64,000 nucleotides of DNA, taken from Streptomyces iconiensis (GTDB taxonomy: Bacteria > Actinomycetota > Actinomycetes > Streptomycetales > Streptomycetaceae). This document shows, piece by piece, positions 47,099-55,506 of the stretch. Position numbers and translations under genes: made by a program. The notes under the pieces were generated by a model that did not search any database, was not told the DNA's origin, and worked only from the letters and a program-made list of their open reading frames with translations. How positions within the stretch are numbered: position 1 is the stretch's first letter; each line of letters opens with the position of its first letter. Location: the NCBI RefSeq assembly GCF_028657195.3, contig NZ_JANCPR020000004.1:1-64000 (forward strand). The letters are read 5' to 3'.

Positions 47099-47908
47099 TC
47101 AGGTCCGCGGGGCGTCAGTGGGGCGCGGCGGGGTGGACGACGGGGGCCGGGCGTCGGGTGTCTCTTGCCTCTCCAGCAGCGGTAGCCACACCTCGTCCAC
47201 GATCTCGACGATCGCCTCGTCCGACACGGAGCGCCTCGTCACCAGCATGTCGTGGCGCAACAGGTCGAACGGCAGGTTCACCACGCGGGACGAGCGCGGT
47301 ACGTCGGGCAGTTCACCGCGTTCGACCGCGCGCGCGACGACGATCTCGAAGGCGGTCGGCTGGCCCGGCGGCAGGAGGGATTCGCGCAGCTCGCTGAAGC
47401 TGGTACCGGTGGCCCGAAAGTAGTCGGCCAGTTGCACGCTCATCATCGTGATCATGTGCGTACGGCCTGCGTAGGCGTTGCGCAGGAAGCCGATCGCGTC
47501 GCCGCGCAGGCTGCCGGTCTCAGGCACCGTGATCGGCTGCCAGAACTTGGTGAGCGTGGCCATCAACAGGTCCTCGCGCCGTGGCCAACGCCGATAGAGC
47601 ACCGGGCGACTCGTGCGGGCGCGGGCGGCGATCGCCTCGTAGGTGAAGCCGGGGTACCCGTGCTCGACCAGCACGTTCCACGCGGCATCGAGTATCGCGT
47701 TCTCCAGCGCGGGGCCACGCCGACGGGTCGCGCCGCCCCCGCCGTTCGCGCCGCCCCCGCCACCGCCACCGGCACGACGGCCCGCAGCCTGCGGCCCGTC
47801 CGTTCCGGTCTTCCCGTCCGGCCCGTCCCCCGTCCTGTCGGGCCCGTCCGGCCCGGTCTCACCGGCCGTTTCGCGCTCATCCGCTGGCCGTCCGTGCTTG
47901 CGATCCAT
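47099..47908 (-). CDS. TetR-family regulator with long Gly-rich N-terminus
   Basis: A 269-residue protein. The first 65 residues are disordered, with Gly/Asp/Arg and a run of seven Gly. Then the TetR helix-turn-helix: ALENAILDAAWNVLVEHGYP, GFTYEAIAARARTSRPVLYR, RWPRREDLLMATL. The ligand domain has DYFRATGTSFSELRESLL and VVNLPFDLLRHDMLVTRRSV. The divergent neighbour is the FAD monooxygenase, with the operator-like palindrome at 47946-47967 just upstream. The N-terminal extension could be shortened if a later start is used, but none is obvious. Confidence 0.85.
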   Translation of the reverse strand: MDRKHGRPADERETAGETGPDGPDRTGDGPDGKTGTDGPQAAGRRAGGGGGGGANGGGGATRRRGPALENAILDAAWNVLVEHGYPGFTYEAIAARARTSRPVLYRRWPRREDLLMATLTKFWQPITVPETGSLRGDAIGFLRNAYAGRTHMITMMSVQLADYFRATGTSFSELRESLLPPGQPTAFEIVVARAVERGELPDVPRSSRVVNLPFDLLRHDMLVTRRSVSDEAIVEIVDEVWLPLLERQETPDARPPSSTPPRPTDAPRT

Positions 47909-47945
47909 TTGTGTATCTTATCGCGACGGCTTACGGTGTCCGCTA

Positions 47946-47967
47946 TTAGATACGCCACCGTATCTAA
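47946..47967. promoter_or_regulatory. perfect 9-bp inverted repeat, TetR operator
   Basis: TTAGATACG (47946-47954), spacer CCAC, CGTATCTAA (47959-47967). It is in the divergent region between tetR (start 47908) and the monooxygenase (start 48234), about 40 bases upstream of tetR. A half-site TGTATCTTA lies at about 47911-47919. Confidence 0.8.
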
Positions 47968-48080
47968 GTGCTGGCGTCCGCTGCCCTCTCGCCGGCCGGG
48001 CCAAAGTGCGCGCGCACCGCCGTCGTTGAGATGCCGGCGGGCAACCTCCAGCCCGTCCTCGCCCCTCCCACCGCGCGCCA

Positions 48081-48216
48081 GCAGCCAAAGACCGGCACGA
48101 AACCCGAAGACCGCGAACCGCCAAGCGCGGACTGCTAACCGCCAACCGCGAACCGCGAACCGAAGAAACCGCAACTCGCCAACCGAAGAAACCGAAACCC
48201 GACAACCGAAGAGCCT
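48081..48216. repeat. degenerate ACCG/CGAA array ahead of the monooxygenase
   Basis: About 135 bases are built of irregular units of the form AACCGCGAACCG and CCGAAGAAACCG. The strand is unusually poor in T. It lies in the 5' leader of the monooxygenase gene, upstream of its ribosome site (AGGAG at 48219), so it forms an untranslated leader or spacer. Slippage is a likely origin. Confidence 0.55.
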
Positions 48217-48233
48217 CACAGGAGTAGTCACTG

Positions 48234-49778
48234 ATGTTCGATGTCGTCATCGTCGGCGGTGGACCCACCGGCCTCTTTCTCGCCACCGAGCTGCGTCTCG
48301 CCGGGGCCCGGCCTCTGGTGCTGGAACAACGGTCGGAACCCGACCTGGCAGACAAGGCGCACGGCCTCGTCGGGCAGGTCGTACGGCTGCTGGACCACCG
48401 TGGTCTCTTCGAACGCTGCGGGGGCCGGGGAGCGCCCGAACCCGCGCCCGGGGTCTTCTACGGCGGGATGCCGATGCCGCTGCACGCGCTCGGCCAGGAG
48501 AACCCGATGTACCTTCTGCCGGTCAACCAGCGCGACCTGGAACGCGTACTCAGCGAGCGGGCTGCCGAACTCGGCGCGGAGGTCCGGCGCGGCTGGGACG
48601 TGCTGTCCTTCGCCCAGACCGCCGACGGGGACGGTGACGGCCGGGTCGAGGTCGTGGCACGCGACCCGGACGGCAACGAGACGGTGTTCACGACCCGGTA
48701 TCTCGTCGGCTGCGACGGCGGTCGCAGCCTGGTACGCAAGCAGGCGGGAATCGCCTTCCCCGGCACCAGCGACGACCATGTCGTCGACCGGTCGGCACTG
48801 ATCGGGCCGAGTGACCGCTTCCGCTTCAAGCCCGGCGGGCGCGTCGTGATCGACGGTGTCGGTGAGATACCGGCGATGTTCCACCGCACCGACGGTGGCG
48901 TTTTCACGCTCCTCGCACACGACCCGGAACGGCCGCTGATCAACACGGCTGAATGGGAAGAGAATCCGGCGGGCAGCCACCCCGGACCGGGTACGCCGAT
49001 GACGCTGGCCGAGATGGAGGACAGCGTCGAACGGGTTCTCGGAGTGCGCCTTCCTCTGACCCCGCCGCCCGAGGGTGCGCCCACGCTGCTCCGCCGCCTG
49101 TCAGGCCGCAACTTCCGGGCCGCTGACCGCTATCGCGAGGGCCGGGTCTTCATCGCGGGCGACGCCGCACACGTGAGCCACGGGCCGACCCTGAACACGG
49201 CGCTGCAGGACGCGGCCAACCTCGCCTGGAAACTCGCCGCGGCCGTGCAGGGATGGGCCTCGGAAGAACTCCTGGAAAGCTACGGGACCGAACGCCGCGC
49301 TGCCGGCGAGCGCGTACTCATGCATACGCGGGCCGGGTCAGCGCTGCTGGCGCCGGGCGACGATGTCACGGCCCTGCGCCGGCTCTTCGCGGAGTTCCTG
49401 GGCCACACGGAGAACGTGCGCATGGTCGCCGCCACGATGGCGGGCGCCGATGTGCGCTACGACATGGGCGAGGAGCACCCTGCCGCGCCCACCGGTTGGT
49501 TCGTGCCGCCCCTGAACGTCACCACCGACGACGGACAGCCCCGGCGCCTCGCCGAACTCCTGCACGACGCACGCCCGTTGCTCCTCGACCTCACCGGCGG
49601 CAACGACGTCGCCGCCACAGCGGAGCCCTGGACCGACCGGGTGCACCACGTACGCGCCAACGCCGACGCAGCCCCGGCACCCGCGCTCCTCATCCGGCCC
49701 GACGGCTACGTCGCCTGGGCGGGCGCCGACCCCGACAGCCTGAAAGCAGCCCTCACCCGCTGGTTCACCCCCAGCTGA
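48234..49778 (+). CDS. FAD-dependent aromatic monooxygenase (PheA/TfdB, Rox-like)
   Basis: A 514-residue flavoprotein hydroxylase: FDVVIVGGGPTGLFLATELR (GxGxxG), the DG motif YLVGCDGGRSLVRKQAGIAF, and the GD motif RVFIAGDAAHVSHGPTLNTA, followed by LQDAANLAWKLAAAVQGWAS. In the GD motif the usual Pro-x-Gly-Gly-x-Gly is HGPTLNTA, a variation in this family. The C-terminal thioredoxin-like domain is present (about 400-514). Similar enzymes hydroxylate phenols or inactivate rifamycins. It is divergent from the TetR gene, which probably induces it. Confidence 0.86.
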   Translation: MFDVVIVGGGPTGLFLATELRLAGARPLVLEQRSEPDLADKAHGLVGQVVRLLDHRGLFERCGGRGAPEPAPGVFYGGMPMPLHALGQENPMYLLPVNQRDLERVLSERAAELGAEVRRGWDVLSFAQTADGDGDGRVEVVARDPDGNETVFTTRYLVGCDGGRSLVRKQAGIAFPGTSDDHVVDRSALIGPSDRFRFKPGGRVVIDGVGEIPAMFHRTDGGVFTLLAHDPERPLINTAEWEENPAGSHPGPGTPMTLAEMEDSVERVLGVRLPLTPPPEGAPTLLRRLSGRNFRAADRYREGRVFIAGDAAHVSHGPTLNTALQDAANLAWKLAAAVQGWASEELLESYGTERRAAGERVLMHTRAGSALLAPGDDVTALRRLFAEFLGHTENVRMVAATMAGADVRYDMGEEHPAAPTGWFVPPLNVTTDDGQPRRLAELLHDARPLLLDLTGGNDVAATAEPWTDRVHHVRANADAAPAPALLIRPDGYVAWAGADPDSLKAALTRWFTPS

Positions 49779-49788
49779 GCCCTCCGCC

Positions 49789-49824
49789 CCGACGGAAGAC
49801 ACCGACGGAAGACACCGACGGAAG
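49789..49824. repeat. 13-bp tandem repeat CCGACGGAAGACA
   Basis: Two exact copies (49789-49801, 49802-49814) and ten bases of a third, starting 10 bases after the monooxygenase stop. Confidence 0.8.
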
Positions 49825-49840
49825 GCAACCGCCACCGGCT

Positions 49841-49901
49841 TGCCCACCTCGCCCGCCTCGCCCTTGACCCATGAGCAAGGGGCTCGCGGGCGAGGTGGGC
49901 A
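49841..49901. terminator. 16-bp perfect stem, bidirectional terminator
   Basis: TGCCCACCTCGCCCGC (49841-49856) and its exact complement (49886-49901) enclose a loop that itself contains CCCTTG and CAAGGG. It lies between the convergent monooxygenase and MFS genes and is the strongest hairpin of the window. Confidence 0.85.
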
Positions 49902-49940
49902 CGGGCTTTCTCCGGAGTCTCGCGGGCAGGCAGCGGGCCG

Positions 49941-51242
49941 CTACAGGTTGGGCTGGTCGGCTGCCGTGACGGTGCCGGTTCGCTGGGGGGCGGGGGTGGT
50001 TCGGGAGGTGCGGGACGTCCATAGGGCTGCCGCGCACAGAACGGCCGCCAGGACGGGGACCGCTGTCGCGATCAGGAGGCCGCGGCCGGACACGGCGAAG
50101 GCAAGGAGGATGCCCGCGGCGCTCGGGCCGACGATCGACCCGAGCCGGCCGAATGCCGCGGCCCAGCCGATGCCCGTCGTGCGGGTCGCGGCGGGATAGA
50201 GCGAGACGGCGAGGGCGAGTTGGCCGATCATGCCGGCGGTGATGCCGGCTCCCGCCACACCGAGCACGAGCAGCAGTGCGCTCTTGCCCAGGTCCGCCGT
50301 GGCGGCGGTGAGGCATGCGGCTGCGCCGATCGTCGGCAGGATCACCAAGGCGGGTGCGATGCCGATACGGCCTGCCAGCGTCATCAGCACCACGCCTCCG
50401 ACGACGCCACCGATGCTGGACCAGGCCGTACCCAACGGTGCCTCTGTGGGGGAGAAACCGAAGTCGCCGAGGGCCGTCGGCAGCCACGCCTGCAGCGTGT
50501 AGGTGGCGAGGAAGACCAGGAAGGAGAACAGCCAGATCAACACCGTACTGACGCGCGTCCCCGCGGCGAGCAACTGGCTGACGCGGGAGTCCGCCGGCTC
50601 GGCAGTGCCCTGTCCGGACGGTGCGGCGGTGGGGACGACCCGCACCATCAGGAGGGCGACGACCAGTGGCAGGCCCCCTGCCAGCCAGAACATACCGTCC
50701 ACGCCGAGCCGTTGGATCAGTTCGCCGCCGACGAACCCGCCGACCGTCGCACCCGATGCGAGGCCCAACGTGACCAGGACCGACACCAGTTCGCGGCGGC
50801 GCTCGGCGCTGTGCGCCGCGGCCAGCGACACCGCGGCGGGCAGTACGGCGCCGAGGCCGAGCCCGCTGATGAACCGGGCCGCTGTGAGGGCGGAAGGCGA
50901 TTCCCATGGCACGACCACCGCCGTCAGCAGCGTACTCGCGGCGAACAGCAGCACTCCGCTGAGCAGCACCCGCCGCTGTCCGAAGCGTGCGCACAGGCTG
51001 CCCGAGGCGAGATAGCCCACCACTACGCCCGCGTTGGTCAGCGCCAGCGGGACGGTGAAGGCCGCGGGATCCATTCCCCATTCCTTGGCCACACTGGGCA
51101 CAGCGATTCCCAGGGCCGAGGTGTCGAACCCGTCGAGCAGGACGGCCGCGAACGACAACGCGACCACACCCCAGCGCACCCCGTGGGACGGAGCGGCGGT
51201 GTCTTTGCCTTCTGCCGCGTATTCGGTCACGAGGCCGCGCAC
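49941..51242 (-). CDS. MFS transporter, AAHS (aromatic acid) type
   Basis: A 433-residue 12-helix permease. The N-terminal helix has LDGFDTSALGIAVPSVAKEW (the DGxD motif of aromatic acid/H+ symporters), GYLASGSLCARFGQRRVLLS is motif A, and a cytosolic loop at about 200 is followed by WLPTALGDFGFSPTEAPLG. It resembles 4-hydroxybenzoate or benzoate uptake permeases. It is followed upstream by an esterase gene; both are on the minus strand with a 100-bp gap that contains a 27-bp repeat. It might bring in the substrate of the neighbouring esterase or monooxygenase. Confidence 0.85.
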   Translation of the reverse strand: MRGLVTEYAAEGKDTAAPSHGVRWGVVALSFAAVLLDGFDTSALGIAVPSVAKEWGMDPAAFTVPLALTNAGVVVGYLASGSLCARFGQRRVLLSGVLLFAASTLLTAVVVPWESPSALTAARFISGLGLGAVLPAAVSLAAAHSAERRRELVSVLVTLGLASGATVGGFVGGELIQRLGVDGMFWLAGGLPLVVALLMVRVVPTAAPSGQGTAEPADSRVSQLLAAGTRVSTVLIWLFSFLVFLATYTLQAWLPTALGDFGFSPTEAPLGTAWSSIGGVVGGVVLMTLAGRIGIAPALVILPTIGAAACLTAATADLGKSALLLVLGVAGAGITAGMIGQLALAVSLYPAATRTTGIGWAAAFGRLGSIVGPSAAGILLAFAVSGRGLLIATAVPVLAAVLCAAALWTSRTSRTTPAPQRTGTVTAADQPNL

Positions 51243-51300
51243 CTGTTCACGAGCGTGATGCCTTTCACGAGCACAGCCCTTTCCCTCGCACGGCGCCCTT

Positions 51301-51354
51301 CATGGGAATTACGCCTTTCACGCGAATCATGGGAATTGCGCCTTTCACGCGAAA
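51301..51354. repeat. 27-bp tandem repeat overlapping the end of the esterase gene
   Basis: 51301-51327 and 51328-51354 are alike except for two bases (CATGGGAATTRCGCCTTTCA plus CGCGAAW). The second copy covers the last codons and stop (51345) of the esterase gene; the first lies in the gap to the MFS gene. A GCCTTTCACG piece recurs at about 51260. Confidence 0.8.
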
Positions 51355-52175
51355 ACCGTGGACTCGGCTGCGGCGAAAAGGGAGGACCCGGGTTCGGCGA
51401 AGGCGGTGGCCGAGGCGACATGGTCGGTGTCCTGCATCTCCACGACCACGGGGGAGGATCCGGCATCCTCGACCGCCTTGGCGAGCGAGCGCCCCTGGTC
51501 GGCGAAGAAGTTTCCGTCCTGACCCTTCTTGTTGGGCTCCGGTACGCCGTAGGAGATGACGACCCGCTGGGGACACCGGGTCACCCGGCGCGCGGGGCTC
51601 ATCCCGGCGGCGTCAGGGCCGAGATCGGCCGGGGTGCTCATGCACACCACCCCGGCCACGGGCACCTTTGGCGCTGTCGGCCAGTCCGTCATGGTCACCA
51701 TGGCGGCGAGATGGCCCCCGGCCGAATGCCCCGCGACCACGACCCGTTCCGGATCGCCGCCGTAGCGTGCCGCCACGTCCTGGGACCATGTGACGGCCAG
51801 CGCCGCGTCATGGACGGCGTCGGCGATGGTGTGCCGCGGTTCCAGCCGGTATCCGCAGGAGATGAACACCGCACCGGCGCGCACCCACGGCAACGCGAGA
51901 TGGTCGTAGAAGGCCGGGTGCCCCTCTCGCCACCGTCCGCCGTGGAAATACACGATGACCGGACTTCCCTGCGCCTTCTCGGGAAAGTAGACGTTGGCGA
52001 GATGGCTGGGATCGGGGCCGTATTTCTCGTCCGCGTGAGGAATGAGCGCACGCACCTCGTCCCGGCGCGCCAGGGCCGCCTCGTAGAACCCCTTCCAGTC
52101 CGGGTGGTAGTCCTCCGGGTGCCGACAGGTGAAGAACTCGTCGGAGGCGATCGGACGCGCGGCGTGATGCGGCAC
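51345..52175 (-). CDS. alpha/beta hydrolase, hormone-sensitive-lipase-like esterase
   Basis: A 276-residue protein. VIVYFHGGRWREGHPAFYDH carries the HGG oxyanion motif, VVVAGHSAGGHLAAMVTMTD the nucleophile (Gly-His-Ser-Ala-Gly), and the Asp and His of the triad lie in the last 80 residues (EMQDTDHV being the likely His region). It resembles kynurenine-formamidase-like and carboxylesterase enzymes. It lies upstream of the aromatic acid permease on the same strand and may belong to the same aromatic breakdown unit. Confidence 0.83.
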   Translation of the reverse strand: MPHHAARPIASDEFFTCRHPEDYHPDWKGFYEAALARRDEVRALIPHADEKYGPDPSHLANVYFPEKAQGSPVIVYFHGGRWREGHPAFYDHLALPWVRAGAVFISCGYRLEPRHTIADAVHDAALAVTWSQDVAARYGGDPERVVVAGHSAGGHLAAMVTMTDWPTAPKVPVAGVVCMSTPADLGPDAAGMSPARRVTRCPQRVVISYGVPEPNKKGQDGNFFADQGRSLAKAVEDAGSSPVVVEMQDTDHVASATAFAEPGSSLFAAAESTVFA

Positions 52176-52461
52176 TGTTCAGGGGTTCCTTCCGAGAAAT
52201 GTCCTATGGGGAGCGGCAGCGGGTTGGCGAGTTGGGTGGGGCAATCCTGATCCCGGGAGCCATGCGTGACCAATACTGATTGCCCCGCCCGCTATACCCG
52301 TTCCGGTATAAGGGCTGGCAGTGCGCCTCTCTTGGCGGGCTACGCGATCGGGTGCGCAGCGGAAGAAGCCCCGCTTCCTTGCCTGCCGGGCCGTCAACCA
52401 CCGGCCGGGTGCGCCAGATCGGAGCGCCGTCGTTGTCAGACCCGTGCGGCAGGCTTGGTCC

Positions 52462-53607
52462 ATGCGAACGCTCTTCAACGGTGAAGTGAACGTGGATTAC
52501 GGGCAGCTCTACGTGTGCGGTGACGAGGCCGGCCACACCCTCGACGACTCGTTCGCCGGGCAGCGGGCCGGGCTGTGCGGCGGCGCGGCGCCGGGCCAGC
52601 TGTTTCTGCTGACCGGAATGCACACCGGCTCCGTACCGTTCACCGTCGAACTGCACGAGACCGAGCCGCCCTTGGAGGCGGACGCCTGGGAGGACATCGT
52701 CGAGGTGTCGTTCCGGCCCGTTTCGGACGAGGCGGCGCTCGTGGAGTGGGGCGGTGGCCTGTACCCGCTTCCGCTCCCCGGGACCTCGTATCGGGTCCGG
52801 TACCACTGCCGGGGCATGGACGAGGCGCACAACGCGATACGGGAGGCGGGCGAACCCGTGCTGGACGCGTATCTGCTGCGCCTCTGGCCGGGCCCGCACG
52901 CGCCGGACCGCGTGGTCAAGGAGACGAGCCGGTCCGCCGCCTACTGGCACGGGTTCGCGCGCGAGCAGCCCCCGGGCCCCACCCCGGACGAGCGGGCTGC
53001 GGCCGAGCGTCAGGCCGCTGAGGAGGCGGAGCGCGCCGCGCTGCGACGGGAGCAGGACGCATGGGGCGGACGCCTGCCCAGCGACCGGCTGCGGGGCGCC
53101 GGGAAGAAGTTGAGGGGGTTCAAGGTCCATCCGAAGGGTCTCGTGGGCCTTGATGCGGCACTCGTGCACGCGATCGACGCCGCGGGCCCCGAAGAGCAGC
53201 GCGCGCTCGCCCGCTGGGCGGCGCACCGCGCCTGCGCGAGAGCGGGGCTCAGCGGGATCGAGTGGGTGGCGCGGGGTCTCGCGGAGCTGGACGGCGGCGA
53301 GCCGTACTCGCCGCCGCTGGATGACCCGCGAGGCTTGCGGGACGCCGCGTTCTGCGACGACCGCGTGCGAAGGTCCGACGACGGAACCCCCGACCTGCCC
53401 CAGGTCGCCGCCTTCGCCGCACTCTTCGACGCCGCCGCCCCCGACCCCCTCCAGGCAGCACTGGACGCGCTCCTCGCCGCCGCGGTCACCCACGACAGCG
53501 ACTGGCCCCGCCTCTTCGCTGAGGCCCGCCACGCCTTCCCCGCGGTGGCCGTCACCCCGGAGACGGCCACCGGTCCAGGGGCGAGGGGAGAGGAGGACGG
53601 CAACTAG
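52462..53607 (+). CDS. 381-residue hypothetical (N-terminal sandwich, C-terminal helical)
   Basis: ATG 52462 starts MRTLFNGEVNVDYGQLYVCG. The first 170 residues are beta-rich, with PFTVELHETEPPLEADAWED and VEVSFRPVSDEAALVEWGGG, resembling proteins of unknown function that often occur once or in multiples in Streptomyces. A charged helix (AAERQAAEEAERAALRREQD) leads to a helical C-terminal part with LVHAIDAAGPEEQRALARWA and HRACARAGLSGIEWVARGLA. No catalytic motif is evident. The role is unknown; a cytosolic protein. Confidence 0.7.
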   Translation: MRTLFNGEVNVDYGQLYVCGDEAGHTLDDSFAGQRAGLCGGAAPGQLFLLTGMHTGSVPFTVELHETEPPLEADAWEDIVEVSFRPVSDEAALVEWGGGLYPLPLPGTSYRVRYHCRGMDEAHNAIREAGEPVLDAYLLRLWPGPHAPDRVVKETSRSAAYWHGFAREQPPGPTPDERAAAERQAAEEAERAALRREQDAWGGRLPSDRLRGAGKKLRGFKVHPKGLVGLDAALVHAIDAAGPEEQRALARWAAHRACARAGLSGIEWVARGLAELDGGEPYSPPLDDPRGLRDAAFCDDRVRRSDDGTPDLPQVAAFAALFDAAAPDPLQAALDALLAAAVTHDSDWPRLFAEARHAFPAVAVTPETATGPGARGEEDGN

Positions 53608-53796
53608 CGCCGGCGCGCCTTCACCAGCCGTAGCTGCTCCCACGGCCACCGGACCCCTTGCCCTTCCCCTGTCCGAAGACGCGTCTGCCGCCTCCCCTCA
53701 CAGGGGAAGCAGTAGTCGGTCCGCAGCTGATCGGGGAATGTCCGGCAATACACTCTGTGCGTACCAAATGCGCGCAATTCCGGCCATGGAGTCGAG

Positions 53797-53967
53797 ATGA
53801 CTGAACAGACACCGTCGCAGGCAGAAGGCGAACGGGAAGAGGACGCCGCCGCCGTCCCGGAGGGGGAGGGGAGCGAGTCCGGGCAGCGCGGAACCGTTGC
53901 CGAATCCCCTCGTACGACGCCCTCGCAGGCGGAGGGCGAGCGCGACGACGCCGACACCGATACGTGA
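53797..53967 (+). CDS. 56-residue acidic microprotein with a repeated TPSQAEGER
   Basis: ATG 53797 has GGAG five bases upstream. The product is highly acidic and disordered: it opens with MTEQTPSQAEGEREEDAAAV, and TPSQAEGERDDADTDT is its end, so the nine-residue TPSQAEGER occurs near both ends. Codon use is regular Streptomyces. No hydrophobic segment and no Cys. A role as a charged chaperone-like or DNA-mimic protein is possible, but unproven. It stands between the hypothetical gene and the CBS gene. Confidence 0.65.
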   Translation: MTEQTPSQAEGEREEDAAAVPEGEGSESGQRGTVAESPRTTPSQAEGERDDADTDT

Positions 53968-54009
53968 GGGTCGGTGCTGTCGGTGCTGTCGGCGGGCCTG
54001 GTCCGGGGG

Positions 54010-54429
54010 CTATTCGTTGGGGCTGGACGCGCTGACCTGGCCGAGCGCGGAGTCCGGGTCGCGTTCGATGGCGAGGTCGCCCAGGGAGAGGATGCCGATG
54101 GGCTCGTCGTTCTCGACCACCGGCAGTCGGCGTACGGCCTTGCGCCGCACCAGCGTAAGAGCGCGGTCGACGTCGTCGTCGGGGCCGACGGCCAGCAGCT
54201 CTTCGCTGCAGGCATCGCCGACGGGGCGGTCGGTGACGGCTCCGCCGTCGGCGAGGATCCGCACGACCAGGTCCCTGTCGGTCACCAGCCCCTTCAACTG
54301 CCCGTCCTCGACCACGAGTACGGCACCGACGTCGTCGCTGCGCATCCGCTGCGCGACATCGACCACAGGAGTCTCGGGAGCGACCGTCACCGGTGCCGGG
54401 GTCATCAGGTCACGTACCTGCTGGGGCAT
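54010..54429 (-). CDS. tandem CBS-domain protein
   Basis: A 139-residue protein made of two CBS motifs: MPQQVRDLMTPAPVTVAPET then VVDVAQRMRSDDVGAVLVVE and LKGLVTDRDLVVRILADGGA; the second copy has ELLAVGPDDDVDRALTLVRR, LPVVENDEPIGILSLGDLAI. CBS pairs bind adenosine nucleotides and regulate partner proteins. Stand-alone pairs in Streptomyces are linked with stress and dormancy. It is monocistronic here. A truncated CBS-like start near 45300 may be a degenerate relative. Confidence 0.88.
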   Translation of the reverse strand: MPQQVRDLMTPAPVTVAPETPVVDVAQRMRSDDVGAVLVVEDGQLKGLVTDRDLVVRILADGGAVTDRPVGDACSEELLAVGPDDDVDRALTLVRRKAVRRLPVVENDEPIGILSLGDLAIERDPDSALGQVSASSPNE

Positions 54430-54752
54430 CGTCCGTACTCCTTGGTCTCAGAGCGTCTGAAGCCGCGTAGGGGCAGCGGCAGCACCCCGTACACGCCGGT
54501 CCCTCCAACCTGAGCGCTCCCGCCCACCCCGGCCACTCAGGAGAGCCAACCGGTGAGCCGGCGGCCCTGCGGCACGGTGGTCACGTGATCCCCGCGGCCC
54601 TTGGTTGCGGCGCGCCCGCCGGGCCCGGTACATCGACGGCGAACAGGACGAGCGAGGCGTCCCCACGCGCGGCTGGCGCTCCCCTGTCACCGACCCGGTG
54701 CTTGTCCGGACGGTGAAGGCGGCGCGGGCGCGGGCGACGGTGCGGGGGATGG
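54430..54752. other. intergenic region, no gene seen
   Basis: Between the CBS and TetR genes, both on the minus strand. Frames here give only Arg/Pro/Gly-rich shadow sequence. No clear repeat, hairpin or operator was found; the promoter of the CBS gene must lie in the first part. Confidence 0.45.
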
Positions 54753-55379
54753 TCAGGTGGCGGTCGTTCGGGGCGTGTCGAGGGGGGAGTGGGGGCGGTT
54801 CAGGATGCCGTCGACGATCCTCATCAGCCGGTCCCCCGTCTGATCGATGCTTCCGTTGTGCGTGCTGACCTGCGCGCCTTCGAGTACGAAGGTGATCTCG
54901 GCCGCGGCCTGTTCGGGGTCGGGCAGCCCGGCGTCGGTGCACATGCCGACGAGCCTGCGGGTCTGGTGTGCCTTGTGCTTCTCGATCACCTGCCGGGCGG
55001 GATGGGAGCGGTCGGGCAGCTCGGCGAGGGAGTTGATGAACGGGCAGCCCCGGTGTGAGATCGCCGGCAATCCCTCGGCGATGAAGCGGGCCAGCCCCAT
55101 GATCTGTTCCCTGGGCCGGTCGGGGTGTTCGGTCTCGACCCGGTCGAAGGCCGCCTGGTAGTCGGCGGCGACGATCCGGAGCCACTCCGCGACCAGCGCG
55201 TCCTTGGTTTCGAAGTGCCGGTAGATCGCCATTTTGGTGGTCTCGGCCCTCTCGGCGATCGCCTGGACGCTCACCCGCCGGATCCCCTCGCTCTGGAAGA
55301 GCTGTTCCGCGGCGTCGAGGACGCGCTCACGGGGCGGCAGTTTCGCCACCCTGCTCGGCCTTCTGGCGGTCGATGTCAT
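54753..55379 (-). CDS. TetR-family regulator divergent from an amidase
   Basis: A 208-residue TetR. LPPRERVLDAAEQLFQSEGI, RRVSVQAIAERAETTKMAIY, RHFETKDALVAEWLRIV form the DNA-binding part; the ligand domain includes FIAEGLPAISHRGCPFINSL, which has the GCPF motif seen in TetR_C_16-like domains, and FVLEGAQVSTHNGSIDQTGD. Two palindromes in the divergent region (55422-55465) are likely its operators. It probably controls the amidase at 55507. Confidence 0.88.
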   Translation of the reverse strand: MTSTARRPSRVAKLPPRERVLDAAEQLFQSEGIRRVSVQAIAERAETTKMAIYRHFETKDALVAEWLRIVAADYQAAFDRVETEHPDRPREQIMGLARFIAEGLPAISHRGCPFINSLAELPDRSHPARQVIEKHKAHQTRRLVGMCTDAGLPDPEQAAAEITFVLEGAQVSTHNGSIDQTGDRLMRIVDGILNRPHSPLDTPRTTAT

Positions 55380-55421
55380 GACTGCTCCGTGACGTCCGGT
55401 CGGTTGCGGGGTCCTGGTTCC

Positions 55422-55465
55422 CTGGTACGGTACCAGTCCGTTCCGCTCGATACCGATGGGTATCG
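55422..55465. promoter_or_regulatory. two palindromes, TetR operator region
   Basis: CTGGTACGGTACCAG (55422-55436) is a perfect 15-bp palindrome. CGATACC-GATG-GGTATCG (55448-55465) is a second, 7-bp-arm one. A further GGTATCG half-site begins at about 55479. They share GGTA and lie between tetR (start 55379) and the amidase (start 55507). Confidence 0.8.
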
Positions 55466-55506
55466 TTTGGGACGCAACGGTATCGTTTTCGGATCAGGAG
55501 TGAACA

